Of a DNA stretch of 64,000 nt, positions 17,285 to 26,237 are shown piece after piece. Position 1 is the first letter of the stretch. Each line of letters opens with the position of its first letter. The translations under genes were made by a program, and so were the position numbers. The notes beneath the pieces are model-generated. The model was not told the DNA's origin, did no database searches, and was given only the letters and a program-made list of their open reading frames with translations. The stretch comes from Sphingorhabdus profundilacus (GTDB taxonomy: Bacteria > Pseudomonadota > Alphaproteobacteria > Sphingomonadales > Sphingomonadaceae). The stretch covers positions 558,001 through 622,000 of the forward strand of contig NZ_SDWJ01000001.1 in the NCBI RefSeq assembly GCF_009769755.1. Direction: 5' to 3'.

Positions 17285-19084
17285 TCACATGTTCGCAGCC
17301 GAAGAAATCTGTCCGGCTTTGGTTTGCGCTGGCCCCCCGGTTAACTTCGGCAGGATATCTTCTTTGTTGCCGAACGCTCTGGCAACGCCTTGATCAAGCC
17401 AAAGCAACTTGCAAATTTCCGATAGGGCGCTGGGTCGATGGGCAACAATAATGACAATGGCCCCGCGCTCACGTGCCGCGGCAATGGCATAGTTCAGCGC
17501 AAAATCACCCACCGCGTCCAGATTGGAATTTGGTTCATCAAGCACGACAAGAAAAGGTTTGCGAAATAGCGCGCGCGCCAATGCTATGCGTTGTCTTTGG
17601 CCTGCCGACAAATTACGGCCTTGGCTGCCCAATATCGTGTCGTAACCTTCTGGCAAGCCGGTGATGAGTTCATGCACGCCAGCGTCTTTTGCTGCTTCGA
17701 TGATTTCTGGGCTGCTGGCCTCAGGATTGAATCTCGCAATATTTTGCGCCACACTTCCGTCAAATAATTCAATATCTTGTGGCAGATACCCTATATGGGC
17801 CCCGATGGTGTCGCTATCCCACTGCGAAAGGGTGGCACCGTCAAGGCGGACTGTGCCCCGCGCCGGAGGGATGATGCCGACCAAGGTCGATGCAAGCGTA
17901 CTCTTCCCCGATCCGCTTGGCCCTACAATAGCCATCGCATCCCCTGCATTCAGTCGAAAGCTTATGTCGCGGAATACAACATATTGGGTGCCCGGGGCCA
18001 CAGCGACAAGGCTTTCAACTCGTAACTCGCGGGATGGAATTGGCAGTTCGGTTTCCGTCACTGCATTGGGTGCATTACTTAAGCAATCAGCCAGCCTGTT
18101 CCATGCCTGCCGTGCCGAAATGAATCCCCGCCATTGTCCAATTGCGATTTCGATCGGTGCCAGCGCCCTTGATGAAAGGATAGTGCTCGCGATGATGACG
18201 CCGCCAGATGCATTGTCATTGATGACCAGCCATGCGCCGCAAGCAAGTATCAGCGACTGGAGAAGCATCCTGAACGTCTTGCTGAAGGTCCGCATGGCGC
18301 TTAACCGGGCTGAGATTCCCGCATTTGTGCCGTGGTACACTTCATTAAACCGATTCCAGCCTGCCAACGCATATTGCCGCATGCCTAGTGCATGTATGAC
18401 CTCCGCGTTTCGGCGACATGATTCCAGATATGTGCCGCGTTCGGCACCGCGTCTTGTCGATATGTCGATCTGCGACATCGTCATCCGGTCGGTAACAACG
18501 GTCAGGATCACCAATATCACCGCACCTGCAAGGCTTACCAATCCCAGCAAGGGATGGAACGCAAATAATATGGCCAGAAACAACATAACCCAAGGTAAGT
18601 CGAAAATTGCCATCGGCCCAGGGCTTGCCAAGAACTTTCCCAAAAGGTCGAGGTCGCGAGAGGGGAGGGGAGCATCGCGTCTCTCAGTTCCGCGCAATTT
18701 TGACGCATGCATAATGCCGAATACGCGATCCGACAGCGACTTTTCGAATATCGCTCCACATTGGGCCGTCAACTGATTGCGTAAATGCTCAATAATCGCT
18801 TGAAAGGCAAATGCGATAATCACCAATATGACCAAGCCGACCAAGCTGGGGACGCTTCGACCGGGCAGCACTTCATCATACACCAGCAGCATGAATATCG
18901 CGCCAGACAGCATCAGGACATTCAGCAAGGCGCTCATGCCCAAAAATATTGCAAGCACACCCTTCCGGCCCGAGATAGCTGCATAAAGCTCAGGTGAATA
19001 TGTTAAACCAAAAGTAGATCGGCGCTTTACTTGGGTCACAGGAGCATGAAGCTCTTTCGTCTTGAGAAATGGCAACGCAGCCAT
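17285..19084 (-). CDS. Type I secretion ABC transporter, PrtD/AtrB-like
   Basis: Fused permease and ATPase exporting an RTX protein. Six membrane helices begin at about residue 40 (VLAIFLGMSALLNVLMLSGAI); the ATPase has Walker A GPSGSGKST, signature LSAGQRQRIALARAL and Walker B FLVVLDEPNSNLD. There is no N-terminal C39 peptidase-like domain, as in PrtD. GGGAAGTG precedes the ATG. The order RTX protein, ABC, HlyD adaptor suggests one operon with the RTX protein as cargo. Sphingan clusters of other sphingomonads carry a comparable atrD-atrB pair next to polysaccharide genes. Confidence 0.92.
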   Translation of the reverse strand: MAALPFLKTKELHAPVTQVKRRSTFGLTYSPELYAAISGRKGVLAIFLGMSALLNVLMLSGAIFMLLVYDEVLPGRSVPSLVGLVILVIIAFAFQAIIEHLRNQLTAQCGAIFEKSLSDRVFGIMHASKLRGTERRDAPLPSRDLDLLGKFLASPGPMAIFDLPWVMLFLAILFAFHPLLGLVSLAGAVILVILTVVTDRMTMSQIDISTRRGAERGTYLESCRRNAEVIHALGMRQYALAGWNRFNEVYHGTNAGISARLSAMRTFSKTFRMLLQSLILACGAWLVINDNASGGVIIASTILSSRALAPIEIAIGQWRGFISARQAWNRLADCLSNAPNAVTETELPIPSRELRVESLVAVAPGTQYVVFRDISFRLNAGDAMAIVGPSGSGKSTLASTLVGIIPPARGTVRLDGATLSQWDSDTIGAHIGYLPQDIELFDGSVAQNIARFNPEASSPEIIEAAKDAGVHELITGLPEGYDTILGSQGRNLSAGQRQRIALARALFRKPFLVVLDEPNSNLDAVGDFALNYAIAAARERGAIVIIVAHRPSALSEICKLLWLDQGVARAFGNKEDILPKLTGGPAQTKAGQISSAANM

Positions 19085-19140
19085 TCACTTCCCATTGCTA
19101 TCAGGCCAGGACCGGATGAAGGTCCTGGCCTGCATAAGCA

Positions 19141-19827
19141 TTAAATGATCAAATCGGAGAGTGATACACCAGTCGCTTTGTTCAACTGAATCTCAAAGTC
19201 GACGACTGAATCGCCGTCAGTATCGATTGCGATCACGGTGCTTGCGCCGCCTGCAAAGCTTTGGAACGAGATTTGTGACGCGTCCAGGTTTAACGAAGCC
19301 AAATTGATCTTGTCTTCTCCAACCGAAAAGTCGGTGATGACATCGCGAAGTCCGGCGCCTGCTTCGGAATCACCAGCTCGGAAAAAGAAGATATCGCCCT
19401 CGGTTCCGCCAGTCATGACATCACGGCCAAGGCCGCCGGTTAAACGGTCGATTCCTTCGCCGCCAGTCAAGACGTCATTGTCGTTACCGCCAAGCATATA
19501 GTCTTCGCCATTGCCACCGTTGAGAATATCCATTCCATCGCCACCGGCCAATCGGTCGCTATCGTCGCCGCCGAACAATTTATCGTCGCCAACGCCGCCG
19601 CTAAGATTATCGTTGCCGAAGCCACCAATCAAAGTGTCATTGTCAGCACCGCCGAACAATTTATCGTCGCCATTGCCGCCAATCAACAGGTCGTTACCAT
19701 TACCGCCAATTAAAACATCATTGCCTTCGCCGCCGGAAATTCTGTCATCGCCAGCAAGTCCATTGATGATGTCGTCTTCTGGAGTGCCAACAATAATGTC
19801 GTCACCGCCGGTTGGATCATTAGCCAT
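19141..19827 (-). CDS. RTX calcium-binding protein, type I secretion substrate
   Basis: A 228-residue protein that is almost entirely RTX. After a short N-terminus, about 13 nonapeptides of the GGxGxDxUx type run from about residue 30 to 150 (GGEGNDVLI, GGNGNDLLI, GGNGDDKLF and so on), forming a calcium-dependent beta roll. The C-terminal 75 residues (DVITDFSVGEDKINL onward) resemble the serralysin C-terminal domain that carries the secretion signal. There is no catalytic or adhesin domain. It has no Sec signal, an AAGGGA ribosome site, and stands upstream of the ABC/HlyD genes, so it is the probable cargo. A matrix or surface role is possible; function is not known. Confidence 0.88.
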   Translation of the reverse strand: MANDPTGGDDIIVGTPEDDIINGLAGDDRISGGEGNDVLIGGNGNDLLIGGNGDDKLFGGADNDTLIGGFGNDNLSGGVGDDKLFGGDDSDRLAGGDGMDILNGGNGEDYMLGGNDNDVLTGGEGIDRLTGGLGRDVMTGGTEGDIFFFRAGDSEAGAGLRDVITDFSVGEDKINLASLNLDASQISFQSFAGGASTVIAIDTDGDSVVDFEIQLNKATGVSLSDLII

Positions 19828-19997
19828 ATTCGAGTTCCCTTGTTAAAAATAAAGATAAAAATTCGCGTGTATACATGAATACAAATAATTCTTGACAAGC
19901 ATCGCCACAACGATGCCAATTCGCTAGATATTTTTGCGGACCCTGTTTTAACTTCACCTCGGGGTGATAGTTCAACTATTCGTTAACCAGAATTTCG

Positions 19998-20765
19998 TTA
20001 CATCTGCGTGACAACAGACAGAGCATGTTGATACAAACTGTCTAATTCCGTGATCCTACTTTCAGGCAAATTTATGTTATGCGCGACATCGGTAGAAGTT
20101 GTTGAAATATTATCAGAAATAATTTTATTATACTTGTGAGATGTAAGCGGATCACCGGCTCCATGGCCTAATTTATTCTTAGGCTGTTCATATTTATTGG
20201 TCAAAGCTGGTTCAAGGCCGATCATGTTTGATATCTGATCTAACATATTATCCGTATCTGATGTCAATTGCTGAAATGAAATTCCGATTTTTTGACTGAA
20301 AGGGAATTTTTCCCAGTTACGTATCAGGGTAGATAATCGCTCTTCATAGTAATCTGCTATGAAAACATCGTTGGAATACTCGTTTGAGCCTATTAATTTG
20401 AACAATTTGCCTATGGATTTTATTGTATTTATTGGTTCTCTAATGATAAAAATCGCATAGCTGTTAAAAAAATGATCACTTACATCTGAATCATATCGGG
20501 AGTGTAGAATTTTATCGAATAGATATTTAGAACTGGAGAGATGGCCATTTCGTTTGATTTGATTAAGGATTAGCAATCCAAGTGCGGACCGGTCTTTGTA
20601 GCGAATATGCGCTTCACCATAGCCGCTGATTTGTTCGTGACTGCATAATATATGCGAAAGCGCGGTCGACCCGCAGCGCATATGACCCAATATAAACACC
20701 GCTTTGTCAAACTGACATCGACGATCAATCAGGGCAGTTGCGCCGCCGGCCAACTGCTTGATCAT
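19998..20765 (-). CDS. Sulfotransferase family protein
   Basis: A PAPS-dependent sulfotransferase-like protein of 255 residues. The 5'-phosphosulfate loop is FILGHMRCGSTALSHILCSH (residues 24-43) and the 3'-phosphate region is AIFIIREPINTIKSI, both in the expected order and spacing for the Sulfotransfer family. Most of the coding sequence is visibly more AT-rich than its neighbours, suggesting later acquisition. The start overlaps the flippase stop (ATGA), so it is expressed as the last gene of the polysaccharide operon. It may sulfate a sugar of the exopolysaccharide; the acceptor is inference, and lipid or protein acceptors are not excluded. Confidence 0.78.
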   Translation of the reverse strand: MIKQLAGGATALIDRRCQFDKAVFILGHMRCGSTALSHILCSHEQISGYGEAHIRYKDRSALGLLILNQIKRNGHLSSSKYLFDKILHSRYDSDVSDHFFNSYAIFIIREPINTIKSIGKLFKLIGSNEYSNDVFIADYYEERLSTLIRNWEKFPFSQKIGISFQQLTSDTDNMLDQISNMIGLEPALTNKYEQPKNKLGHGAGDPLTSHKYNKIISDNISTTSTDVAHNINLPESRITELDSLYQHALSVVTQM

Positions 20766-22219
20766 GGGGCAACCCGGCTCGGCTTCGCATCCGGCAAATG
20801 ACCGAGGCTTCCAATTGCTGTCAAAATCCTGGTGCGGACAATAAAAGCACCCGTCATGGAACCCGTGGCCGCCGCAATCAGACCCCAGAATACAGCCTGT
20901 TCTCTTGGTAAATCCGGAAGAAGCTGATCGAACAATGTTAACGCCAAGACAGTACCAATTACAGGCGGAGCGCTGGTTTTAATCATATCAAATATTGCTT
21001 CAGCGCCAGCTTTTGACAGTTTTAAAACCATTGCGCCGTAAATCAGGCTCATCGTTGCGGTGGCACACCCAACTGCAATCGCAACCCACACCGGGCCGAA
21101 CGGTGCCACAAACCATGAAAGCATGATAACGGCGAGTGCAACGCATATCTGAACGCGCAACATCTGTTTCTGCCGGTCATGGCAAACCAGGAATGAGGTT
21201 GTGACAGCGTCCAGCAACATAAATGATTTAACGGCACAAAAACTGACTACGATCGGAACGGCGGGGGTCCATTTTTCACCCAAAGCCAGAGGAACTAGAT
21301 CGTCAGCAAGAAATGCAAGAGTGATTAGGCCCGCCCAACCAATTGCGCCAACGCCGGAGAGCATTGTGAGCCAAGAGGAATCGAGGCTTTTTTCCCGGAC
21401 GAGCCGCGCCGAAAGGTTTGTTTGGGAAATTTTTTGTAATGGCTGGGCAAACAGATCGGTCAGCGTGGATACGATCCGGCTGGACGCGCGATATAGACCC
21501 GTGGCAGCCGGAGATAGTAAAATACCCAAAACCACGTCAGCGCCATAGGTCGACGAAAAATTCAGCAAAACCGCATAATATCGCTCTTTAGACCAGAGGA
21601 ACACTTCACGGACATGTGTCCAACCATGCCCCAGGGCAGGGCGATGGGTCGTGCCAATGGCATATAAAATGAATAATATCAGCAGACGGGCATAGGTTTG
21701 TGCAACAAGTGATACGACGCCATATCCTTTCAGGAGCAAGAACACCGCCAGCGCGGCACCGATGCAATCGCCGATCAATGTACTAAGATAATAGCGTCTA
21801 ACCCGCAGATCGCGCAACAATACAGCTTCATACCAGGCGGTTATCGCGACCAGGAAAATCGAAGGCGCTAGTAACGCAATAAGTCTGCTGACATCATTTG
21901 TTTCAAACATCCGAAAGGCGATCAAATATACAAGCGCAAGAAGGCATGAAATGGCGGCAGCTAAAATAATATTTGCCCTGAGGCACGTTGAATAGAGCGA
22001 TGGCGTATGCGGTGTTTTGAGAAGATATTCATAAGGGCCAACATAAAATAATGCACGCGCGACAATCAGGAAGAGTGAAGCCAAAGCATAGGAGCCAAAT
22101 TCTGATATTGAGAGTTGGCGCGTTGCCACAATAGTGACACCGAATAATAGAAACTGCACAGTTGCACGGGATAGGAAGCCAATTCCACCGCTGACTATGC
22201 CTTCTTTGTTTGACGCCAT
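20762..22219 (-). CDS. Polysaccharide flippase, Wzx family
   Basis: A polytopic protein of about 485 residues with 12-14 hydrophobic segments and the MATE/MVF-like architecture of Wzx flippases, which move undecaprenyl-linked repeat units across the inner membrane. The N-terminus has GGIGFLSRATVQFLLFGVTI and RQLSISEFGSYALA, typical of the family. The ATG at 22219 is preceded by AGGCGAA; longer in-frame starts reach into the glycosyltransferase gene. It sits between a GT2 gene and the sulfotransferase gene, overlapping the latter by 4 bases. Confidence 0.87.
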   Translation of the reverse strand: MASNKEGIVSGGIGFLSRATVQFLLFGVTIVATRQLSISEFGSYALASLFLIVARALFYVGPYEYLLKTPHTPSLYSTCLRANIILAAAISCLLALVYLIAFRMFETNDVSRLIALLAPSIFLVAITAWYEAVLLRDLRVRRYYLSTLIGDCIGAALAVFLLLKGYGVVSLVAQTYARLLILFILYAIGTTHRPALGHGWTHVREVFLWSKERYYAVLLNFSSTYGADVVLGILLSPAATGLYRASSRIVSTLTDLFAQPLQKISQTNLSARLVREKSLDSSWLTMLSGVGAIGWAGLITLAFLADDLVPLALGEKWTPAVPIVVSFCAVKSFMLLDAVTTSFLVCHDRQKQMLRVQICVALAVIMLSWFVAPFGPVWVAIAVGCATATMSLIYGAMVLKLSKAGAEAIFDMIKTSAPPVIGTVLALTLFDQLLPDLPREQAVFWGLIAAATGSMTGAFIVRTRILTAIGSLGHLPDAKPSRVAP

Positions 22220-22229
22220 GGCAATTCGC

Positions 22230-23099
22230 CTAGAGTTGTAAAATACGCTGCGGATGGAGCCGACCTGCACACAGATCGTAAAATGCCACCGCATTGCCCT
22301 GCAGGCGGCCAAATCGGTCTACATGTGGTTCGGGATAGAAACTGCGCGCGAGATTGGCGATGAAGTTCCTGCTCATCAAGCGCCACGCAAGTTTTGGAGG
22401 AATGGTCTTTTTGTGCAGCAGATAAACGGGGTTTGCGATTTGCGAATAACCAAGTCGTTTCCCCGATGTCCTGCCACCTTTCATTCCAAGATGCACACCA
22501 GTGAGCAGATTGGTATAGATCAAAATACCATTGCGTCCCAGTTGGAACGAGAAGTCGACATCTTCTTGCCAGCCATAAAGCGGCAAGGTTTCGTCGAACC
22601 ATATATTTTCAGCAGCCGACATACGGACACACAGATTGCATCCATAAAGGGCGGGCAGGGACCGTTCTTGTATGATGTCGGCCGGTTGATGTGCGTCGAC
22701 CATTGCCGCGCCCTGGTCGAAAGAAATTCCAGAGCTTTTGATGCCATCGGCCAAAAGCTTCCCAGTCGCGCCGACAAGATTTGGACGAAGTGTGAAAACT
22801 TCTTCCAATGCCTCCAGATAATTATGCGCCGGGACGAAATCATCATCAAAAAAGACCACAATGTCGGCACGACCAGCGATATGGCGCAGTCCCGCATTGC
22901 GTTGCCTGGGCAATCCTTTTTCGGCAAAGATAATTTCTAACGGCAATTCCGAATTCTGCTCCAGTTCGCCGACATCAGCAGATGTTGACGCACTAATTAC
23001 TATGCCATCGGGCTGTCGTGTTTGCTTCGCCAGTTGATTCACCGTTCGCTGCAACAGATCAGCACGCCCTACAGTCGCGACAATTACAAAGACCCGCAC
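22230..23099 (-). CDS. Family 2 glycosyltransferase
   Basis: A GT-A fold glycosyltransferase of 289 residues: the nucleotide-binding N-terminus (VFVIVATVGRADLLQRTVNQ), ...GLPRQRNAGLRH... and the metal-binding acidic motif FFDDDFVP, followed by a helix with WFDETLPLYGWQEDVDFSFQ that holds the probable catalytic acid (ED). No transmembrane segment is evident. The start codon is GTG at 23099. It ends 10 bases before the flippase gene. Donor and acceptor sugars cannot be read from the sequence. Confidence 0.87.
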   Translation of the reverse strand: MRVFVIVATVGRADLLQRTVNQLAKQTRQPDGIVISASTSADVGELEQNSELPLEIIFAEKGLPRQRNAGLRHIAGRADIVVFFDDDFVPAHNYLEALEEVFTLRPNLVGATGKLLADGIKSSGISFDQGAAMVDAHQPADIIQERSLPALYGCNLCVRMSAAENIWFDETLPLYGWQEDVDFSFQLGRNGILIYTNLLTGVHLGMKGGRTSGKRLGYSQIANPVYLLHKKTIPPKLAWRLMSRNFIANLARSFYPEPHVDRFGRLQGNAVAFYDLCAGRLHPQRILQL

Positions 23100-23203
23100 T
23101 TTTTATGCCCCATTTTTCGAATCGTGTGTCCGTTTTGCCGATTGTTGTTACAAAACCGCGTCTCACGGGCCGATTTGGGACGAGTGGAGTTTAGGGTCGG
23201 GGC

Positions 23204-24592
23204 CTAAGAAACCTGGTGTTCTGGAGGAAGGCGTCGCAGGGCCAGAGCGAACCCGCTGAAAAAGCCCCAGATGAACCCCGGGTCGGGCGAGGCTGCGGAA
23301 AATGTTGCCGGTATCAGCATAACGATGGCAGCCCACGACGCAGCCACGCCCGTCGCCCGACGCGTGTCATCAACACGCAGATAAGTGGAGCGGTAATGCG
23401 GTTTGAAAACACGGATAAGATGCGCGAGCAAGGCCGCGGTGCCGATCAATCCGGTTGATCCGATGACTGCGGTGACGATACTGGAAGAACGAAAACTTCC
23501 TGGACCAACGCCCAATCCACCGGTAGCCCAAAAGGCTTCAATTCCTTGTTTCGCCCAAAAACTGCGCTGCAATGCCGATGCACTCGACGCCTTGTCCAAG
23601 GTAAATTTAGCGACAAAGTCGGCAAAAGATGCCGCTGCGTCAGGATTGAATGCCAATAGAGCAAGTATTGCCGCAATGCCGACCATACCGCCGGAGAGCA
23701 AAAGCAAGGCTTTCCGCATGGAAACAGAGCCTGGAAAAAAGAGCATTCGAAACCCGATGATCAATCCATAAGCCGCAAGGCCGATATAGGCTGTGGTCGA
23801 TGTGGAAATAAGCAGGGCGACAACCAGCAATGCCGCGCTTCGACCTGTCCATTTCGGCTCGACATTGCGAAGCCAAAGCTCTGTCACAAAAACGAGCCAG
23901 GCAAAGCCATAGGCTGCGAAAACCGCCGGCTCTGGCCAAATCCCGTTCATTCGGACAAAGCCGTCAAAGGATTGATCGAGCTGTGCATAGAAACCGTTGC
24001 GGAAAAATTTAAGCACAGATACCCAGGCTGTCCCTGCCAGCAGCACGCTAGAAAGTCCAAGCAAGGCATGCACCGCGCACACGATAGCTGCGGTGCGGGC
24101 TATCGCAATTTCGGATTTTTGTCCCTGACTGGCGATATGGCCCGCTAGTGCCGCAATCAAGGTGGCTAAAAGATAAACCGCAGACGTAATATTCTGGCTA
24201 CTGAAACCGAGTGGAAAGGCGGCGAAAATATATCCGTTCGGAATGGGTCTAAGGGGTGTAACTGCGATGGTGCCTGCAAAAATATTGGGTAAAATGAACG
24301 CTCCCGCGACGCCATAGAGAATGAATATCGCCAAAAAGGACAAGTCCTTTGCCGCGATCTGGAATTTTTGGGCCTGTCCCGGACCGGGTAAAACGGCCTT
24401 TAAAAACAGGAATCCCAATGCAAAAATGGCAGGCTGTATCGTGGATCCCCCCAAAGCGGTCAGGATGATGGCGGCTGATCCCCCCATAAGCGAAAACAGC
24501 AAAGTCATACGCAGCATCGCCAAAATGCCAGAGCGCCAAAGAAGAATAAGCGCTATCCCTGCTACAAGCGCTCCAAAATGTGTGGGAAGCAT
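23204..24592 (-). CDS. Wzy/O-antigen-ligase-like polysaccharide polymerase
   Basis: A polytopic membrane protein of about 462 residues with roughly 11-12 hydrophobic segments and one large periplasmic loop around residues 330-370 (AASFADFVAKFTLDKASSAS), the topology of Wzy polymerases and O-antigen ligases. The ATG at 24592 stands one base after the stop of the glycosidase gene; an upstream ATG at 24670 would overlap that gene. Family call rests on topology and position between polysaccharide genes rather than on a conserved motif, as Wzy proteins are very divergent. Confidence 0.72.
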   Translation of the reverse strand: MLPTHFGALVAGIALILLWRSGILAMLRMTLLFSLMGGSAAIILTALGGSTIQPAIFALGFLFLKAVLPGPGQAQKFQIAAKDLSFLAIFILYGVAGAFILPNIFAGTIAVTPLRPIPNGYIFAAFPLGFSSQNITSAVYLLATLIAALAGHIASQGQKSEIAIARTAAIVCAVHALLGLSSVLLAGTAWVSVLKFFRNGFYAQLDQSFDGFVRMNGIWPEPAVFAAYGFAWLVFVTELWLRNVEPKWTGRSAALLVVALLISTSTTAYIGLAAYGLIIGFRMLFFPGSVSMRKALLLLSGGMVGIAAILALLAFNPDAAASFADFVAKFTLDKASSASALQRSFWAKQGIEAFWATGGLGVGPGSFRSSSIVTAVIGSTGLIGTAALLAHLIRVFKPHYRSTYLRVDDTRRATGVAASWAAIVMLIPATFSAASPDPGFIWGFFSGFALALRRLPPEHQVS

Positions 24593-24593
24593 T

Positions 24594-26237
24594 TCAGCAG
24601 TCCGTTGCGTCGGCGGCAGAAAGAGAAATCCTGAACCGATATGCCATTCGGTCACCCCCAGCATTTGCATTGGGGTTTATGACAAGATCGACATTATCGC
24701 CGGATTTAAGCGCAACCGCAACGTGCGACGTCCGCTTTCCAGACAATATTCCCACAGATCCCGACCAAAGTGGTTTTCCGTTTTGCTTGATTTCGACTGT
24801 CACGCCGTCTCCAAATTTCCCAACAGGGTTTAGGCAAAATGACGCTATAGCGTTAACCGAACGATCCGCCGTGTAACGAACCAGAGCGCTATATTGCCCT
24901 GCTGGACCGATGCCTGCGGGGTTTACGATCATTTGCGGCACGGTCTTACTGCCGAGATAGCTTGTCCATTTCCAATCAATCGGGACCAACGGAACAATTG
25001 CACCAGTCTTGCTGATGGCAAACCATGATAGCGGCCCGCTTGCAAAACCATATTCACTGTCTGCCAGAATTTCGGCCCGACCAAATTGGATGTTTGCAAT
25101 GCCATCAACGATGATCGGCATATCAGATAATTCAAGAACGGTTGGAATGAGGGCACCTTCGGCATTACGAAAACGCGCATTGGGTCCGGCGATGATCGTG
25201 CGGCGCGAACCCCATAATATATGGGTGGAAGGTCCGAAACGAAAATGGAATAGCGTGGGATCGCCATGATCAACACGGATTGCATTTCCGAGCGGGGCAA
25301 GGTGATTTGCTGCATAAGCAAACGCTCGTGAACCGGGCTTTTCTTCACCCTTTAACGTCAGCAGTCCCATGGTTGGAAACCATGATTGGTCGATCAAGGC
25401 ATACCAGTAGTTATGCCTTACCCCGGCACCTTGCATCAATGAAAGCATTTTTAGAAAAAATGGAGCTGCATCGGTTGGGCGTTCAAAGTCGCGGCTGAAT
25501 TCGGTCACCCAAATGGGCCGGATTTTGCCAGCAGCGAGCAATGCATCATTTAGACGCCCTATTTCCCAATCAACAGCTTCGGGTTCTTTGCGATACGGGT
25601 GAATGGCAACACCATCCATATAGTCTAGCGCCCCTGCCGCAAATAGTGACTTTAGGAAACCTGTTCCGATCGCGTTTGTCGAACCACCTAGAATTGCGAT
25701 GCCCGGGTGGCCGGGTTTGACACGTTGATATACTGCCTTCAACAAAGCAGTATGCGAAGCAGCGCGCGCCGTTGCGGCCGGGCCTGTCATTCCTCCACGG
25801 CCATTAATCTCATTGCCGACTTCAATGGCAATCACGCATCCTGAATATCGGTCGGCAATCGCTTTAACAAAATTTGCGAATGCTGATTGGGCATTTGGCG
25901 AATGCGCCGTGAGTTTATTGTCATATAGCGGATTTCGAGGTTCCAGGCCGAGCAGCACTGTCATATCGGCAGCACAGGCGCTCGTTACATGCTGTGTCTT
26001 TTTGCTGGAGAAATCATAGACACCAGGACTTTTCTCGATATCGGGCCAATGCAAAGAGTCACGGATGGATCCCACGCCGATTGATTGGGCTCGTTCGATC
26101 AGCGAAATGGGCCAGCCTTGACTAAAATGCGTGGTGACGCCGAGGGGGCCCGGCGCATTTTGTGCCTGAACACTCTGCACATGCGCGCTTGCCGATAGGA
26201 TGAAGGTAAGCAGCAAAACGAAGCGCGATATGGTCAT
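24594..26237 (-). CDS. Secreted glycoside hydrolase, PslG-like (GH39/clan A)
   Basis: An exported (beta/alpha)8-barrel hydrolase. Signal peptide FVLLLTFILSASAHVQSVQA. The general acid/base Glu is in IAIEVGNEINGRGG (the conserved NE) and the nucleophile Glu in RPIWVTEFSRDF, both in correct order for clan GH-A. A beta-rich C-terminal domain of about 200 residues follows. PslG of Pseudomonas aeruginosa is an endoglycosidase encoded in the psl polysaccharide operon; the setting here is similar. It overlaps the GT4 gene by 4 bases and is followed after 1 base by the polymerase gene. A role in trimming or releasing the polymer is inferred. Confidence 0.83.
   Translation of the reverse strand: MTISRFVLLLTFILSASAHVQSVQAQNAPGPLGVTTHFSQGWPISLIERAQSIGVGSIRDSLHWPDIEKSPGVYDFSSKKTQHVTSACAADMTVLLGLEPRNPLYDNKLTAHSPNAQSAFANFVKAIADRYSGCVIAIEVGNEINGRGGMTGPAATARAASHTALLKAVYQRVKPGHPGIAILGGSTNAIGTGFLKSLFAAGALDYMDGVAIHPYRKEPEAVDWEIGRLNDALLAAGKIRPIWVTEFSRDFERPTDAAPFFLKMLSLMQGAGVRHNYWYALIDQSWFPTMGLLTLKGEEKPGSRAFAYAANHLAPLGNAIRVDHGDPTLFHFRFGPSTHILWGSRRTIIAGPNARFRNAEGALIPTVLELSDMPIIVDGIANIQFGRAEILADSEYGFASGPLSWFAISKTGAIVPLVPIDWKWTSYLGSKTVPQMIVNPAGIGPAGQYSALVRYTADRSVNAIASFCLNPVGKFGDGVTVEIKQNGKPLWSGSVGILSGKRTSHVAVALKSGDNVDLVINPNANAGGDRMAYRFRISLSAADATDC

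Noticed and set aside
17661-18776. 371-codon frame antisense to the type I ABC transporter gene
   Set aside because: Overlaps a strongly supported ABC transporter; composition is that of a reverse-complement shadow.
19238-19846. Two Pro/Ser-rich frames antisense to the RTX gene
   Set aside because: They are the mirror of the RTX repeats: the regular repeat has few stops on the other strand. No ribosome sites.
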